The notes below the pieces were generated by a model, which was not told the DNA's origin, made no database searches, and saw nothing but the letters and a program-made list of their open reading frames with translations. From Macquaria australasica (lineage: Eukaryota > Chordata > Actinopteri > Centrarchiformes > Percichthyidae), in the NCBI GenBank assembly GCA_005408345.1, contig SEMN01000146.1:1-64000 (forward strand): DNA of 64,000 nucleotides, read 5' to 3'. Shown piece after piece: positions 11,788 through 23,099 of the stretch (its first letter is position 1; the number at the start of each line of letters is the position of its first letter). Position numbers and translations under genes: made by a program.

Positions 11788-14700
11788 ATTTCTGATTCCA
11801 ATCAGCTGGATGAGCCAGAAATTCAGCAGCCAGAGGTGCTAAGGCAAGTATTGGTTAATCTAGTAGTTTAGATGCTCAAGTCCATCTTTAAAATGTGCAT
11901 GCTCGCAGATGTTTTAAAGGCAGTTCCAGTTGTTGGCATCATGAATACTGTTCTAAACAGATTCATCATTATTCTACTGTAGTAAAGGAGCCAGGCAGAA
12001 GTACTCCAGCAGCCAGAGAAGCTAAGGCAAGTATTTATTCTTAACTCTCAACTCTGCCTTTGAAATTGACACCCAATTGAAAATGATGCGTTTCTGGAAC
12101 TTTTAATAACCTTCCACTGTAACTGCTTTTCCACTGTACAGTCAATTATGGCGCTTTTCATGCAAGAACAGTACCCTTTCTGTTTGTGATTACTGGTAAT
12201 CTATGTCCATTCTGTGTGGTGTATAGAGAGGACTTCTACGTTGAGTTGGAAGGATTAGATGTAGAGGAAGTCTTCCTGGCGTCCCCAGTGAGAGTTGATC
12301 CTGATGTACGCACATGAAACTCAATGCAAACTGTTCTAGATATAATCTACTCTTCATTCCAAGATACATCATGTACTCAAAACCATTCTATTTGATTTCA
12401 GGACAACATGGACCTAGCAACAATCATTAATGATTTCCGGCAGGACAATATTGACAGGTCAAACACTGTGACTGTCATTGCAAGACGCAGGCGTGTACTG
12501 CAGAGCGCCTGTATGGCTCTGTCAAGGGCATACTTTGACTGACACAAAGTGCCAAACATCGAGTTCTTGTCTGAAATGGCAGAATATTATGGTGGCCCAC
12601 AAAGAGAATTTTTTAGGTAAGGTAAACCTCCTTCTAATACATTTAATAAAGGAATACAGTGAATGAATTATTGTTTGTTCCTGTAATAATTACCCTGAAA
12701 TTAGTATTTGTAATTTAATTTGTTACCTCAACATTTTCTTGCAGATTATTAATGATTGACATCCAAAGCTCCCTTGGAGTTTTTGAGGGGAGGCCCGGGG
12801 ACCTGATGTTTAGCTATAACCAGCAGTCCCTGGCACAAAACAAATATTACTTTGCCGGCAAGCTGACAGCCTGGTGTCATGATCAGTTCTGTTAGTCTGT
12901 GTCTTGAGTTACTTCCTGTTTTATTTTGGTAGTGTTCTGTCTCATCCTCTTGTTCCTGTCAAGTTTCCCGGCAGCCCTAATCAGCCTTATGTGTTTCACC
13001 TGTGTCTCATTGTCTACTTACCTAGCCCTATATATACACACCCAGTGTTTCTCCTCTCTTTGCCAGATAATCGTCGCCTCATGTGTGTTGTTATCCAGTG
13101 TTACTTGTGTACGACCAGTTTTTGTGTTACTACGACTCGCTTTGCCTTACCCTTCGGACACCATCACTGCTTTTGGGATATTAAAAGCTCTGAACCGTTT
13201 ACTCGAGTCGAGTCTGCTCTGTGGGTCCAATCTCTCTGTGTGCCTGATACCTGGTCTATTATGCATAATGGACCAGGCCCCCGCTGCAGACCTCACATCA
13301 TCGATCAACGTCGACCTCTTCCTGGACGTTGATATAAGGCAAAAGATAGAAAAGGTAACGTATTGAGGGTAATTTAATGGTCTCCTGTAATTTGTATGGA
13401 CATATACAGTATAGCAAGACAATAGAGCATGTCTGGATATGGTAGGAGTAGAAGGATGTAGATGATGGTAGTTTTTTTTTTTTTTCAAGCAGCACAACAC
13501 AGGACTTGGCCAGCCTTAAAGAGACACTGGCTGACTGGATTGTCGACTGTGGTGTTCCGGACAGTTACACAGCCACACTACAAGACCTTCCCAGGATCAA
13601 GGAGCAGATTGTGGCTCACTTTCTTTTTCATCGGTGAGACATTGAGCAGGAAATAACTGAGGTACAAAACCTCAGCAATTGGCTGACTGTTAATATTCTG
13701 TGGACATTTGTTCTGTCAAAGTTTTACATCCAGTTCTTTGTGTGTACTAAATCAACTTTGTCTTAAGTTATTAGGATAACCATTTATTAGTTATTATTTC
13801 TCTTGCTCTGTCTTAAGGCTGTGGTATAGGTATGAAACGAAAAAATGACAGCATAACATTCTGTGTTCAACAGAGTTTCCAGCATGACACAGCAGTTCAT
13901 CACTGGCATGGATGCCTGTGGCCACTTCTGGCAGGTGGTCAAGCGATTCTGGAGACGGTTCCTTCCCGTGTTTACCAACACTGGGGTGAAGCTGACGAGG
14001 AACTGTGTCCAGAATCTCTTCATCGTTGTATGGAGTCCTACTGGACGTAATAAATGAGACCAGGAAGAAGCCATGATGTACCAGTGGGAATGGTGGCTTA
14101 TGGGCATTCAAGGTGTGTACTACTAGATTTGGAATTACTTTGTTGATCTGCATTTCAATAAATTAATTTAAACTATTTGAAAATTGGAAAAGCAAAAACA
14201 ACTAAAACATGCATATCTAAAAATATATCCTGTTCTTTCCAATCAGTGGCAAGGCACTTTAATATAATTTCTCAATTCTGTATGTTTTTTGAGGCGGAAA
14301 TTGTGCATGTGTGTACTCCAAAAACAAATGTTTACACCATTACTGTAAATGGGTCTGGACTATAATGTAAAAGCCAATTTTAATAATGGTAGCAATGTTT
14401 TGCTTTACTCTGACATGGGTGTTGATGGCCAACTCACATGCCTCTTTCTGTAACTGATGACTGTGTCCCTTGTTTTATCACTGTGATGATGGCGTCAATA
14501 ATCTTCTTCCAAATAGGCCAATTTGATGTTTGAGATTCTGACTGCATCTTATACTTGTGTTAGATCCCTTGTAATGTCTTACAATGTTTCTCCAAGTACT
14601 ACAAAAATGTATGTATTGTAATGTTCCTCCTCCAGAGTAATGCACCTATATACTAACATTTGCTCTATTATGTAAACGAGTAATTACATCACAATAGAAA

Positions 14701-15026
14701 TATACACATTACAATTATTTTGCTATATTAACAAAGCACCATGGTATGAAAATTCATAAAGTTCCCTGTTTCTAAGCTTTAAATACTACTATCTCAACAG
14801 AGGGAGAGGTTGGCAACACCTTTGAGGACCTGTTGGTGTTTGTCACTGGGGCTGACAGCCTTCCACCACTGGGGTTCAGCACCGATTGCTCCATTGAGTT
14901 CTATGAACAAGAGCCAGGACATGCAGCCTCTGCCTTTCTCTCCCAAGAGGAGTTGCCAATGAGGGTGAATTTAAAGACCTCATGCAGATGGCATTAAAAG
15001 GGTCATTGGGTTTTGGAAAGGACTAA
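11788..15026 (+). pseudogene. HECT-domain (G2E3-like) ubiquitin ligase, transposon-borne pseudogene
   Basis: Exons read in order: short acidic pieces near 11788-11845 and 11990-12030; 12227-12305 (EDFYVELEGLDVEEVFLASP); 12402-12616 (ARRRRVLQSACMALSR then GGPQREFFR); 12745-12874, split by a solo LTR, resuming 13255-13354 (WSIMHNGP); 13493-13633; 13874-14112; 14801-15026. The order matches the C-terminal HECT domain of multicopy fish genes annotated as G2/M-phase-specific E3 ligase-like. HECT enzymes carry ubiquitin on a catalytic cysteine: the TC of that site survives in TCSLCLSLPRGV near 14919, followed by GSLGFGKD and stop TAA at 15024. The gene is broken: TGA at 12540-12542 where Trp is expected, TGA at 14055-14057, a small deletion and frame change just before TC, and the LTR insertion. 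Exon ends are by eye. Confidence 0.75.
12875..13249 (+). mobile_element. Solo LTR (Gypsy-type) inside the HECT gene
   Basis: The LTR starts TGTCATGATCAG, has a TATATATACAC TATA-like box near 13030 and ends GTGCCTGATA. It is flanked by the exact 5-bp duplication CCTGG (12870-12874 and 13250-13254). Removing it rejoins the reading frame across a Trp codon (AW/SIMHNGP), which shows it landed in an exon. Confidence 0.85.
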
Positions 15027-15521
15027 AGATGGCGGTTCTGTTTTATATTGTGTTATTTCATAAACCCCCTGTGAGAGACGCCTGTCCATCGGGTTACATA
15101 TTAGAGTAAATGTTTTCTTATTGCACTTTCCATTAAATTTTCTCTCCTGTTGCTGTGACTTTATAACTTGCATATCTCCCTCAATTGGCCTCATCAGCTG
15201 CATCCTTACTGTAACACTGAATTACATATGCAGTTTTGGGCAAACAGTTTAGGTAGAGTGGAGTATAAATAGAAAAACATATATATTTTATTGATTATCA
15301 TAAATAAATTCTCATCAGGGAGGCAGGACAGACATACTGAGACTAAGCAATGGCTGCAAATACAGAATAATAACAACATTAATATGTGTGAAACCATCTG
15401 ACCACTGTTATATAGGCTACATGTATATGGACACACAACTTCAACTGCAAGTCTGACAACGGAAAATGGTAAAAGCATTCACCATTTAAATGAAGATGTA
15501 GCAAAATACATCTCCAGTATA

Positions 15522-15868
15522 GGTCATAAACCCCGCCGCCTCCATGTTAATGGATGGGACATGGGTCAAAGTGAAAAGTCAAAGTACATGTCAAATAAAT
15601 TTTTCCCAAAGATGGTTTCTGTCATTTTAGGTAGTTCTTATCACGCTGATGTTTGTTCAAGTGTTCGTTTTTCTGATGTTTGTTTTTAATTAGTTATTTG
15701 ATGCTATAAAAACGGGGTGTCACGTCATGATTGACAACTGAGTGTGCTCGCGATTGGCTCAGGCGGAAGTTTAGGCGGGAACTCGATCACTACCGTACAG
15801 ACTCTGGCTCCAAATGACGTCTTGAAGTTCTCTTTATACATCCATTCTTTATATACAGTCTATGGTCT
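15522..15868. mobile_element. Fish MITE-like repeat between the two transposon genes
   Basis: The segment runs from CATAAACCCCGCCGCCTCCA to TTTATATACAGTCTATGG. The last words are a very common fish transposon terminus. Only one end is clear, so it is probably truncated. It may contribute promoter-like sequence in front of the transposase, but nothing shows this. Confidence 0.45.
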
Positions 15869-16444
15869 TACCTGACACCAAGTAGGTGTGGAGACAACAG
15901 AACTAAACTATGGTTCGGAGGACTTTCATCTTGCAGTGCAGGCACATTCTTGATGATTGCACACGGCATCTGCTGATGGACGATGTTGGACCTGATGTCC
16001 AACAGTTAACATTAACGAGGTATGTGATAAACCTATCAGAAAAATGCTCCAAAACGTAAGAATGATTAATGTAACTTTATAACGGGATTACGTATAAAAG
16101 GCTTAAACACGCTGATGACCAATGTTAAGTTATAGGCTTGACTATGTAGGTCTTTGTGTTCTGATCATTATTCTGCAGTCTGAGTTGGCTAACATTACTT
16201 TGAAATGTAGTCTGTTAGAGAATGGATAAATCTGGAGGTTGGAGAGAGGTGTGATGGGATTGTTGTTCCTGCTTCTCAGGCCTCCTCAATTGCTTTGCTA
16301 ACGTGTAGGCCCTACTTAGCCAGTACAGCCATATTTTAAAGACTTAATCAAAAATGCTGTCCTGTGTATTTATCAAAAGGACAGACGTTCTCTTCTGTAT
16401 TTTTAAATTCTGAAATTCTATTGTCAGTCGGTTTTCTTATAGTG

Positions 16445-16690
16445 GTAAATTGACTGCACTTATATAGTGCTTTTATCCAAAGCTCTTTACAATTTTGGCT
16501 TCTCATTCATCCATTCACACACCAATGGTGGCAAGTTACCACGCAGGGTAGAGCACAACCATCGGGAGCAATTAGGGGTTCACTGTGCTGCGAAAGGACA
16601 CTTCAACAAGTGGGCAGGAGAAACCGGGGATCGAACCGCAAACCTTGCCATGTAATGACCACTTAGGTAATGGCTCCATTAAGCAGAGTG
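16445..16690. repeat. Interspersed repeat in transposase intron 1
   Basis: Starts with CACTTATATAGTGCTTTTAT and contains ATTCACACACCAATGGTGG and AGGAGAAACCGGGGATCGAAC. This is a familiar fish short interspersed repeat layout. Confidence 0.5.
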
Positions 16691-16904
16691 CCCACACACT
16701 CACATTGCAGACATCTAGTGAGTAGTCTAAGTAGGCTGACTTAAAATAGGGCACACATTATATACAGTTATTACATGTGTGATTTTGGTTTACTTGTATT
16801 TAAGACCTTAGCTTAACTGAACAGGTCTTTGCAAACATGACAGCTTCCCCCCACCATATCTAAATTTTAGCGCATGTCATAACTACTGTTTCTTCACATA
16901 ATTA

Positions 16905-17178
16905 TTACACCCTGCTTTTTATTTGCATATAATGTATTGCGCAATTTTATTTCCATACGTGATACACAGTCATTTTCACTACACACACACACTTGCACTT
17001 TGTTTATTTTGTCTTATATAATCAGTATATTTTTTGTATGTTGTGTTTTGTGTGTAAATAATATGTACACTGTTTGTTTATGGTCAGTACTGCTTGTGAG
17101 TCATCAACGGCTGGGACCAAAATCTGTGTGTGTGTTAACATACTGTTACACATTTGACCAATAAATCTGATTCTGATA
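16905..17178 (+). mobile_element. LINE 3' tail in transposase intron 1
   Basis: TTGCACTTTGTTTATTTTGT and then CAACGGCTGGGACCAAAATC and CAATAAATCTGATTCTGAT form the conserved 3' tail of a fish LINE group. It ends directly in front of the acceptor of transposase exon 2. Confidence 0.5.
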
Positions 17179-18655
17179 TTTCAGACAGTTTTGGCTCCCA
17201 GGCTCAGCTGGTTTTGAGTGGAGGTATGGGTCGATCACATTACTCTATCACTCGTGAACAGCTGTCATTCCTAAGGTCATGTAGCTTCACTGCACCTCAG
17301 GTGGCAGATATTCTGCATGTGTCTGTGCCTACAGTTAAAAGACGTTTGAGGCAAGTGATTTTGGGATTTCTTTCTGATGCGTTATAATCGTATATGCATG
17401 AGATGTAAGATCTTCTATACGTAATATGTGTGAATACTGTTGGGTCATGTTGGAAATTAACATTAGATAATGGTTGTGCTGGAATACATTTTTTACCTTT
17501 CAGACAGTTCCATTTTACCCACACTTCTCAGTATGCAGACCTGACAGATTCTGCCCTGGATGAACTTGTACAGGATATTGTGGCTGGAAATGACCTAGTT
17601 GGTCCTGAGGCTGTCAGAGCATCCCTGCGTGCAAGTGGATTCCAAATACAGAGAAGGAGGGTGCGAGCAAGCATACTCCGAACAAATCCTGGAGACCACA
17701 ACGACGGTCTTATCACGTGGCAGGTCCAAACTCATTGTGGCACATTGATGGACACCACAAGTTGATAAGGTAGCTACGACAACACATTTATTCAGCACTT
17801 ATTTTGACCTAAAAATAAATCAATATTACCAGTTGTAAGTGTTTGCCATTGTTGCTATGTCAATGCCCCCCTTTAACAGTTTCTTTCTGGTTTTAAGTGG
17901 TGAATAGTCATTCATGGGGCTATAGATGGATATAGTCGCCTTGTGGTGTTCCTGCATGCCTCTAACAACAACTGCAGAAGCACTGTGTTGGAGAGCTTCA
18001 TCAGTGCTGTGGCCCACTATGGCGTACCCTCCAGGGTCAGGACGGACAGAGGAGGCAAGAACAATGCTGTCTGGCTGAACCTTTTCAGAGGCTTTGATCG
18101 TGGCAGTGCTCTCAGAGGCAAGAGTACCCACAATCAGAATTGAGAGGCTTTGGGGTGATCTCTGGCGTGGACTGACAAATGTCTATTATGAGTTATTTCA
18201 CCATCTGGAGAGCAAGGGCATCATTGAAATTGACAGAAATGCACCTCTGGACTCTCCATTATATCCATCTGCCAAGGATCAACAGAGATTTAACTGACTT
18301 GGAATACAATGGAATGGAATAACCATGGTTTAAGAACAGAGAGACACACATGAGCCCACTACAGATTTTTGTTAGAGGCTGCCTCGAGCAACAGAGTCGA
18401 CCGTCAACTACCATGCAGGACATCTTTGGGGCCAGAGTTGCTGCTGCTGCTGCTACAGAAGAGCTGGGATTGCTGGTAGACTGGCCAGAGAAGATTACTG
18501 TACCCAACATCCAGTGCACTTTGGAAGGTCCTGTAATGGACCAAGTTCAAGCACAGTTCGACCCACTCAGTGGCCCAAGAGGGAGTCATGGATACAGATT
18601 CTCTGTGATCTTATATCCTTTCTGGACTCAATTCATTAACACCATATTTATATGA

Positions 18656-19104
18656 TGACTGGACCCTAGGGGTGATGGGGGAAGTACTTTTAGAAACTGT
18701 ATATATGTGGAATGTAATTAGTTCATTAAATCTGTTGTTTTCATCTAATCTTTGTTGTTTTTGCCATTGTACCAAACTGCAAACAAGGCTGCGTGTAATC
18801 TCAAATACTACTACTGCTCATCACAGACAAAATTTACTTCTTGTAATAGCAAGAACAAATGAGAACAACAATTAAAAAAAGTCATTTCTAATGTTTCAAG
18901 TGTATATTAAAAATTGCAAAGCCAATATGGAATTGAGAATAGAGCAACAAGATACAAGACAAACAGTCAACATCTGTGGCTTGAATTGTGCTTTTAATGC
19001 TGTACCGAGGTCAACTCAGCTGAGGCAAATAACACTAGTTTTTCGGCTGTTAAGTATGACTTAGACTTTGTCCCCAGAGGGAAAATCTTTCCCTAGCACT
19101 GTAC
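18656..19104. other. Non-coding spacer of the IS3EU-like element
   Basis: Sequence between the transposase and the right TIR. Nothing recognised except AT-rich text. Confidence 0.5.
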
Positions 19105-20442
19105 ATAAAAATTATGTACAGTGATGCACACATGATGACAAATGATGCACACATTACAGCAACAGAATATGATGTTTTATCGTCTCATAAGACATGGTTT
19201 CCAGGGAGCCACATAGGTGACATGACTGGATAGCACATACCACTTAAGCCACAAAGTATGTTAAAGCAATCAACAGAAATATAGACTGCTGTTGGCACAG
19301 GCTACTGGTTAGAAAACTTACATAATTTTTTTGTGTCTCGTCAGATTTGTTAATTGTATTTCATGTCATGTCTTAGTTTTATGTCAAGTTGAAGTCACTC
19401 ACGTCTAGTCTCGTCCTGCACTTCCCGTTTTATTTTGTACTCATCTTTTCCTCTCGTTTCAGACCCTGACTTCCTCCCTTTGTGTGATTTTCCCGCCGTT
19501 GTGATTGTCTACCCCGCCCCTGATTGGTTTCACCTGTTTCCCCCTACCTCATGTATAAATAGTCCTCGTCTCCCTTTGTCCTGTGCCAGTTCGTCTCGTC
19601 TCGTCCGTAAAAAGATTCGAGTCAAGCGTACCAGCGAGTTTCCATGCATCAGGTTTTGCTTCAGTCTGTTATTTGATCCTCCTTGTGAGCGTTTTGTTTT
19701 GTACTTTGTATATCCTCCTCGTGAGCGGTTTTTGTTGAATTCTACTTCAGTAAGATTTTTGGTACACCTTACACTGTCTGAAGAGTCGTGCACTTGAGTC
19801 CACCAGTTTTGTGTCGGAGTTCGTGACGCATTTAGATATACAGTAATAGAACACATTGATTTAGTACAGAAGCTAACCACATTCAGAATTGGATTGATAT
19901 CAGGGTGTAGTTATATCAAACTTAATCTGTCTGATAAAATATGTTTTCAGATAAAATTATGTAGGCCTACATCTTTGAACACATTAGCTGCCCTCTTGGC
20001 TATATCAGGGATTCTCCAGTGTGATTAGGTGATATTGTGCGATTTACTTATTCATACAAGTTTTGTTACAACATGAAATCATCCGTGAGGGTAGTTGTTC
20101 ATAGTTATTATTATGCCTTTTAATATTGTCCATTTGGGATATTTAAGGTATATAAATATTTTGTTCCAATACCCATTATTGTGTCATTTTAGACTGATGG
20201 CCATGCAAAGTGGTAAGTGTTATAAAAGATACTTACAATTATAAAAGAAGAGGACAGCGACCCCTGGGGCACTGTAAAAAGCGGTATTTTGTATGGTTTT
20301 TACGGCCGTAAAAAGCGGCGTTTTAAATAAAAACGGCATAAAAAAGCGGCGTCAAAACCGTCAGGACGCCGTATTTTACGTCATTTTATGTACCAGGGAT
20401 GTGTGCCGACCTGACGACATTTGATCCCTTTGGCTTGCCATA
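19105..20442 (-). repeat. Right terminal inverted repeat of the IS3EU-like element
   Basis: Reverse complement of the left repeat, interrupted by a ~500-bp solo LTR (19332-19830). The subterminal zone (20278-20390) again has clustered ACGCCG/CGGCGT-like words around poly-T tracts. The outermost base is 20442, next to CTGACA. Confidence 0.85.
19332..19830 (+). mobile_element. Solo LTR inside the right TIR
   Basis: The block is absent from the matching place in the left TIR (near 11115). It has LTR features: a TG start (TGTGTCTCGTCAG), CCCCGCCCCTGATTGGTTTC, a TATA-like ATGTATAAATAG near 19553, and an end at GTGACGCA. The exact first base is 19332 or 19334. No clean 5-bp duplication could be assigned. 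Confidence 0.7.
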
Positions 20443-20659
20443 CTGACAGCTCATCACAGCGTGAGTGGGGCAAGAAATGGACACATTCATTGGCGCATTC
20501 TGTGAGGCTCCAGAGTGGTGTGCAACTGCAGCTTTTGAAGTCGAATTAACGTTGCATTGAGACAATGGCTCCTCCAGTACATTTAACCACGGCAGTGTGT
20601 TGGAACGACTGTTACAGCAGCGCTAGTTGTTAGATACAGAAAAGCAGCAGAGACCCACC

Positions 20660-21090
20660 TGTCAAGTTGGGCCATTTTGGCAGCAGGGAGAGGACCCAAA
20701 ATGCAGACAGGCTAGGAGGCTGAATAGTCCAAAGGTTTATTTAACCAAAATAAACTCACAGGAACAGACACGCAGGGGAAAACCAGGAACACTACACGAA
20801 GAGACAACTAGAAACATCCGGAATATCCACATCAAGGAACCGCAGGAAACCACAAGGAATCACAAGTCAATGACACGACAATAAACACAGGAAAGGAACC
20901 CGTATATATATAGGGAGGGAGTGACTATGGAAACAGAAACAGGTGAGTAACGAGACACAGGTGAACCTAATCAACACTGGCGGGAAAACAGACAATGACA
21001 GGAAGTAAAGGGCACACACGAACACAAGACCAGGGATTTCAAAATAAAAACAGGAAACAAGACAAAACACAGAGTTTTGAATTGATGACA
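20660..21090 (-). mobile_element. Solo LTR, Gypsy-type, minus orientation
   Basis: On the - strand it starts TGTCATCAATTC, has a TATATATATACGGG TATA region near 20910 and ends GCCCAACTTGACA. The 3' part (CCTCTCCCTGCTGCC) is similar to the LTR at 35735-36143, so both belong to related Gypsy families. No target duplication was found. Confidence 0.65.
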
Positions 21091-21199
21091 TGTTTCAGAA
21101 GTCTACAACATGCATGATGCATTACTTCTGACCTCAGCTGTAAAACATGTTTCAATACAACAATGTATATATGCTCTATATCTGTGTGGTGTTGACAGG

Positions 21200-21200
21200 G

Positions 21201-21226
<26 letters not shown>
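21200..21226. repeat. Poly-T tract
   Basis: An uninterrupted run of T in intergenic DNA, perhaps a retroposed poly-A tail in minus orientation. Confidence 0.7.
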
Positions 21227-21231
<5 letters not shown>

Positions 21232-23099
21232 GCAGTACCTTTCTAAATCCCAAATTTGGCTTTATGTTATTGGAGTTTTATAACAGTTTGTTCGTAAGAG
21301 GCCTAAGAGAATCTTAGATCCATCTGGGGTCTAATTGATACCAAATATATGGATGCAGGACAACATACTGTACGTTTCTTTGTATGTGAATGACTTTTTG
21401 GCAAACAAAATTAACTTAAATCTGTGCATATACTGTATAGCCCAAACATGTAGTACGGCCTTATTTGGTGTAAAAACAATTCTTTATAGTAATTTCTGTA
21501 TTATTTTTTTTTTACCTTCATCAAATGTGTAAGCCCAGTTTGTGTCAAAAGAAACGGTCACCACTTCAACACTTCTCTACATACTAGGTTTTAATGAGGT
21601 CATATAAAAAGGAAAAATTGAAAGATTTTGCATTTATTATTATTTTAACAGAAACAGTAGTGGTATCTATAACCACAAACAATGAGGAAGTAGAAGCAAT
21701 ATCAACACAACACAAGGGTTAACAACTAAATTGTACACGCCTGCAAGCTAGTTCAGGCAGTCAACTCGAGCTGCACCACTACACACACGTGACATGTCTC
21801 ACTCTCCACAACCACCAAACACACCCTCCCAATTTGGCGGTCTATTTAAAACTGCAAAAATGTCCCATCTCTCCCTCTGCCTGTCAATGCCACTGCTGCC
21901 CTGCATCAGTATTGTTGCAGCCCCACCACCACCCCAGCATCCACCTGCGGGCTCCGGCTAGGGGATTTAAGATATTTAGCTCATCACTCCCCAATATCTC
22001 TATGTAAACATATCTGTGGGGAGTGATGAGGTCGGTGCCTAGACACCAAACTCTAACTATGTTCTGCTGCTGTAATAAACATTTCAAAATGTGAGTTGTC
22101 TGACTGAAATTGTGTTTTACTACTCTTTATTTACTGTTTGGTCACAACACAATTATGATTTAATCGCACCTTTATTTTATTTATTTTAATGTAAAATGTC
22201 TTTTCTATGTAAAAGAATCTCCTGGAACAAAGAAAATAAACACTTAGGAGAAAAAAAATATGTATGAACAGTCATAGTCAATAGCCAGAGCGGCTGGACA
22301 AACACTGAATATTACAGAACTACTCAGAAAACTACTCAATCACTTTGACTCAATAAATCACTTTTTGTATAGGAATTACATAAGTAAGTGGCACTAGTCA
22401 TGAACAAGACCCGAAAGAATCTTCACAATATTTCTGTGAATAGTTAAGATATTCTTGGGTTAAAAGAAAGAAAGATGATTGAGTTTCTCTGCTAGTCGTT
22501 AAGCGTTGCCATTGGTGATGTTGAAGCGATAGCTGCAGACTGGGGCATGCCAGTCTAATTAGTGCGATTATCACACAGCTGCACAGGCTGAGAGGATTTG
22601 AAGTGGTTTTATCAAAAGGATCATTTTCCCAGAGAATGCCTCATCTTGACAGCATGTGCACTGCCAGATCCATTTCAGTTTGGGATGTGCAGGGGGCTGT
22701 CCGCTCAAATATGCTGCACATTTGAAAGGGTGAACTCAAGAGTGGATAGGAGGAGAGTTGTGGAAGCACAGCACTGAGTTTTTGCTCAGTGTGTTATTGA
22801 ACATGAGTAAAGCTGTGAAGTGATTAGGTGAATTGTGTTTTGCAAAGGGCACAGTTACTGCCTCAGAACTCACAACAGACCCGTTATTGGAAGTCTGGTG
22901 GCAGATAATCACACCATCATACTTTTAGCTGGCAGAGTATGGAGGGTAAGCTAAATTTAGGCCTAATAATCTTACCAAACACATTTGGCCACCAATGGGC
23001 TAATAAACAGAATTAACAATGGATGTAATGCCTCAGTTCAGCTACATATTGCCTTTCCTTCCTAATAAAATAGAGGTAATGTGGAGTTAAAACACCCAA
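21227..23099. other. Intergenic/intronic DNA, no gene recognised
   Basis: No transposon terminus was recognised here. The part 22500-22780 is richer in balanced sequence, with TAATTA, a CACAGCTGCACAG E-box-type word and few repeats, and could be conserved non-coding DNA upstream of mitfa. This is a guess. Confidence 0.35.

Larger units (their letters stand above)
15910..18655 (+). pseudogene. DDE integrase-type transposase (IS3EU-like), broken
   Basis: Exon 1 (15910-16019) starts MVRRTFILQCRHILDDCTRH and ends at a GTATGT donor. Exon 2 (17189-17354) gives an HTH segment (YSITREQLSFLRSCSFTAPQ then VADILHVSVPTVKRRL). Exon 3 (from 17508) reads FHFTHTSQYADLTDSALDEL and includes LWHIDGHHKLI, with the first catalytic Asp. 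Exon 4 (from about 17898) reads IHGAIDGYSRLVVFLHAS, then VPSRVRTDRGG with the second Asp, then RIERLWGDLWRGL with the Glu, completing a D-D-E triad like the rve integrase fold. The C-terminus runs MSPLQIFVRGCLEQQSRPST to about 18655. Breaks: a frame change near 17690 before the first Asp block, TGA at 17901-17903, and a 1-base indel near 18137 just before RIERLW. Intron 1 carries later repeat insertions. Confidence 0.75.
10163..20442 (+). mobile_element. 10.3-kb IS3EU-like DNA transposon with a HECT E3-ligase-like cargo gene
   Basis: Both ends read inward TATGGCAAGCCAAAGGGATC and continue nearly identically for hundreds of bases. The flanks are CTGATA (10157-10162) and CTGACA (20443-20448), a 6-bp target duplication with one mismatch. 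Inside are, in order, a HECT-like gene (11788-15026) and a DDE-integrase-type transposase (15910-18655), both on the + strand and both broken. Published descriptions as I recall them give the IS3EU superfamily 6-bp duplications and termini starting TAY; the structure here fits. Later insertions include a solo LTR in the HECT gene, another in the right TIR, and MITE/LINE pieces in transposase introns. The element is dead but structurally complete. That the HECT gene is cargo and not a host gene captured by chance is inferred from its position between the repeats. Confidence 0.8.

Noticed and set aside
14801..15026. Loss of the HECT catalytic cysteine segment
   Set aside because: At first the frame seemed to skip it; the TC motif is present in the neighbouring frame, so this is a frameshift with a small deletion.
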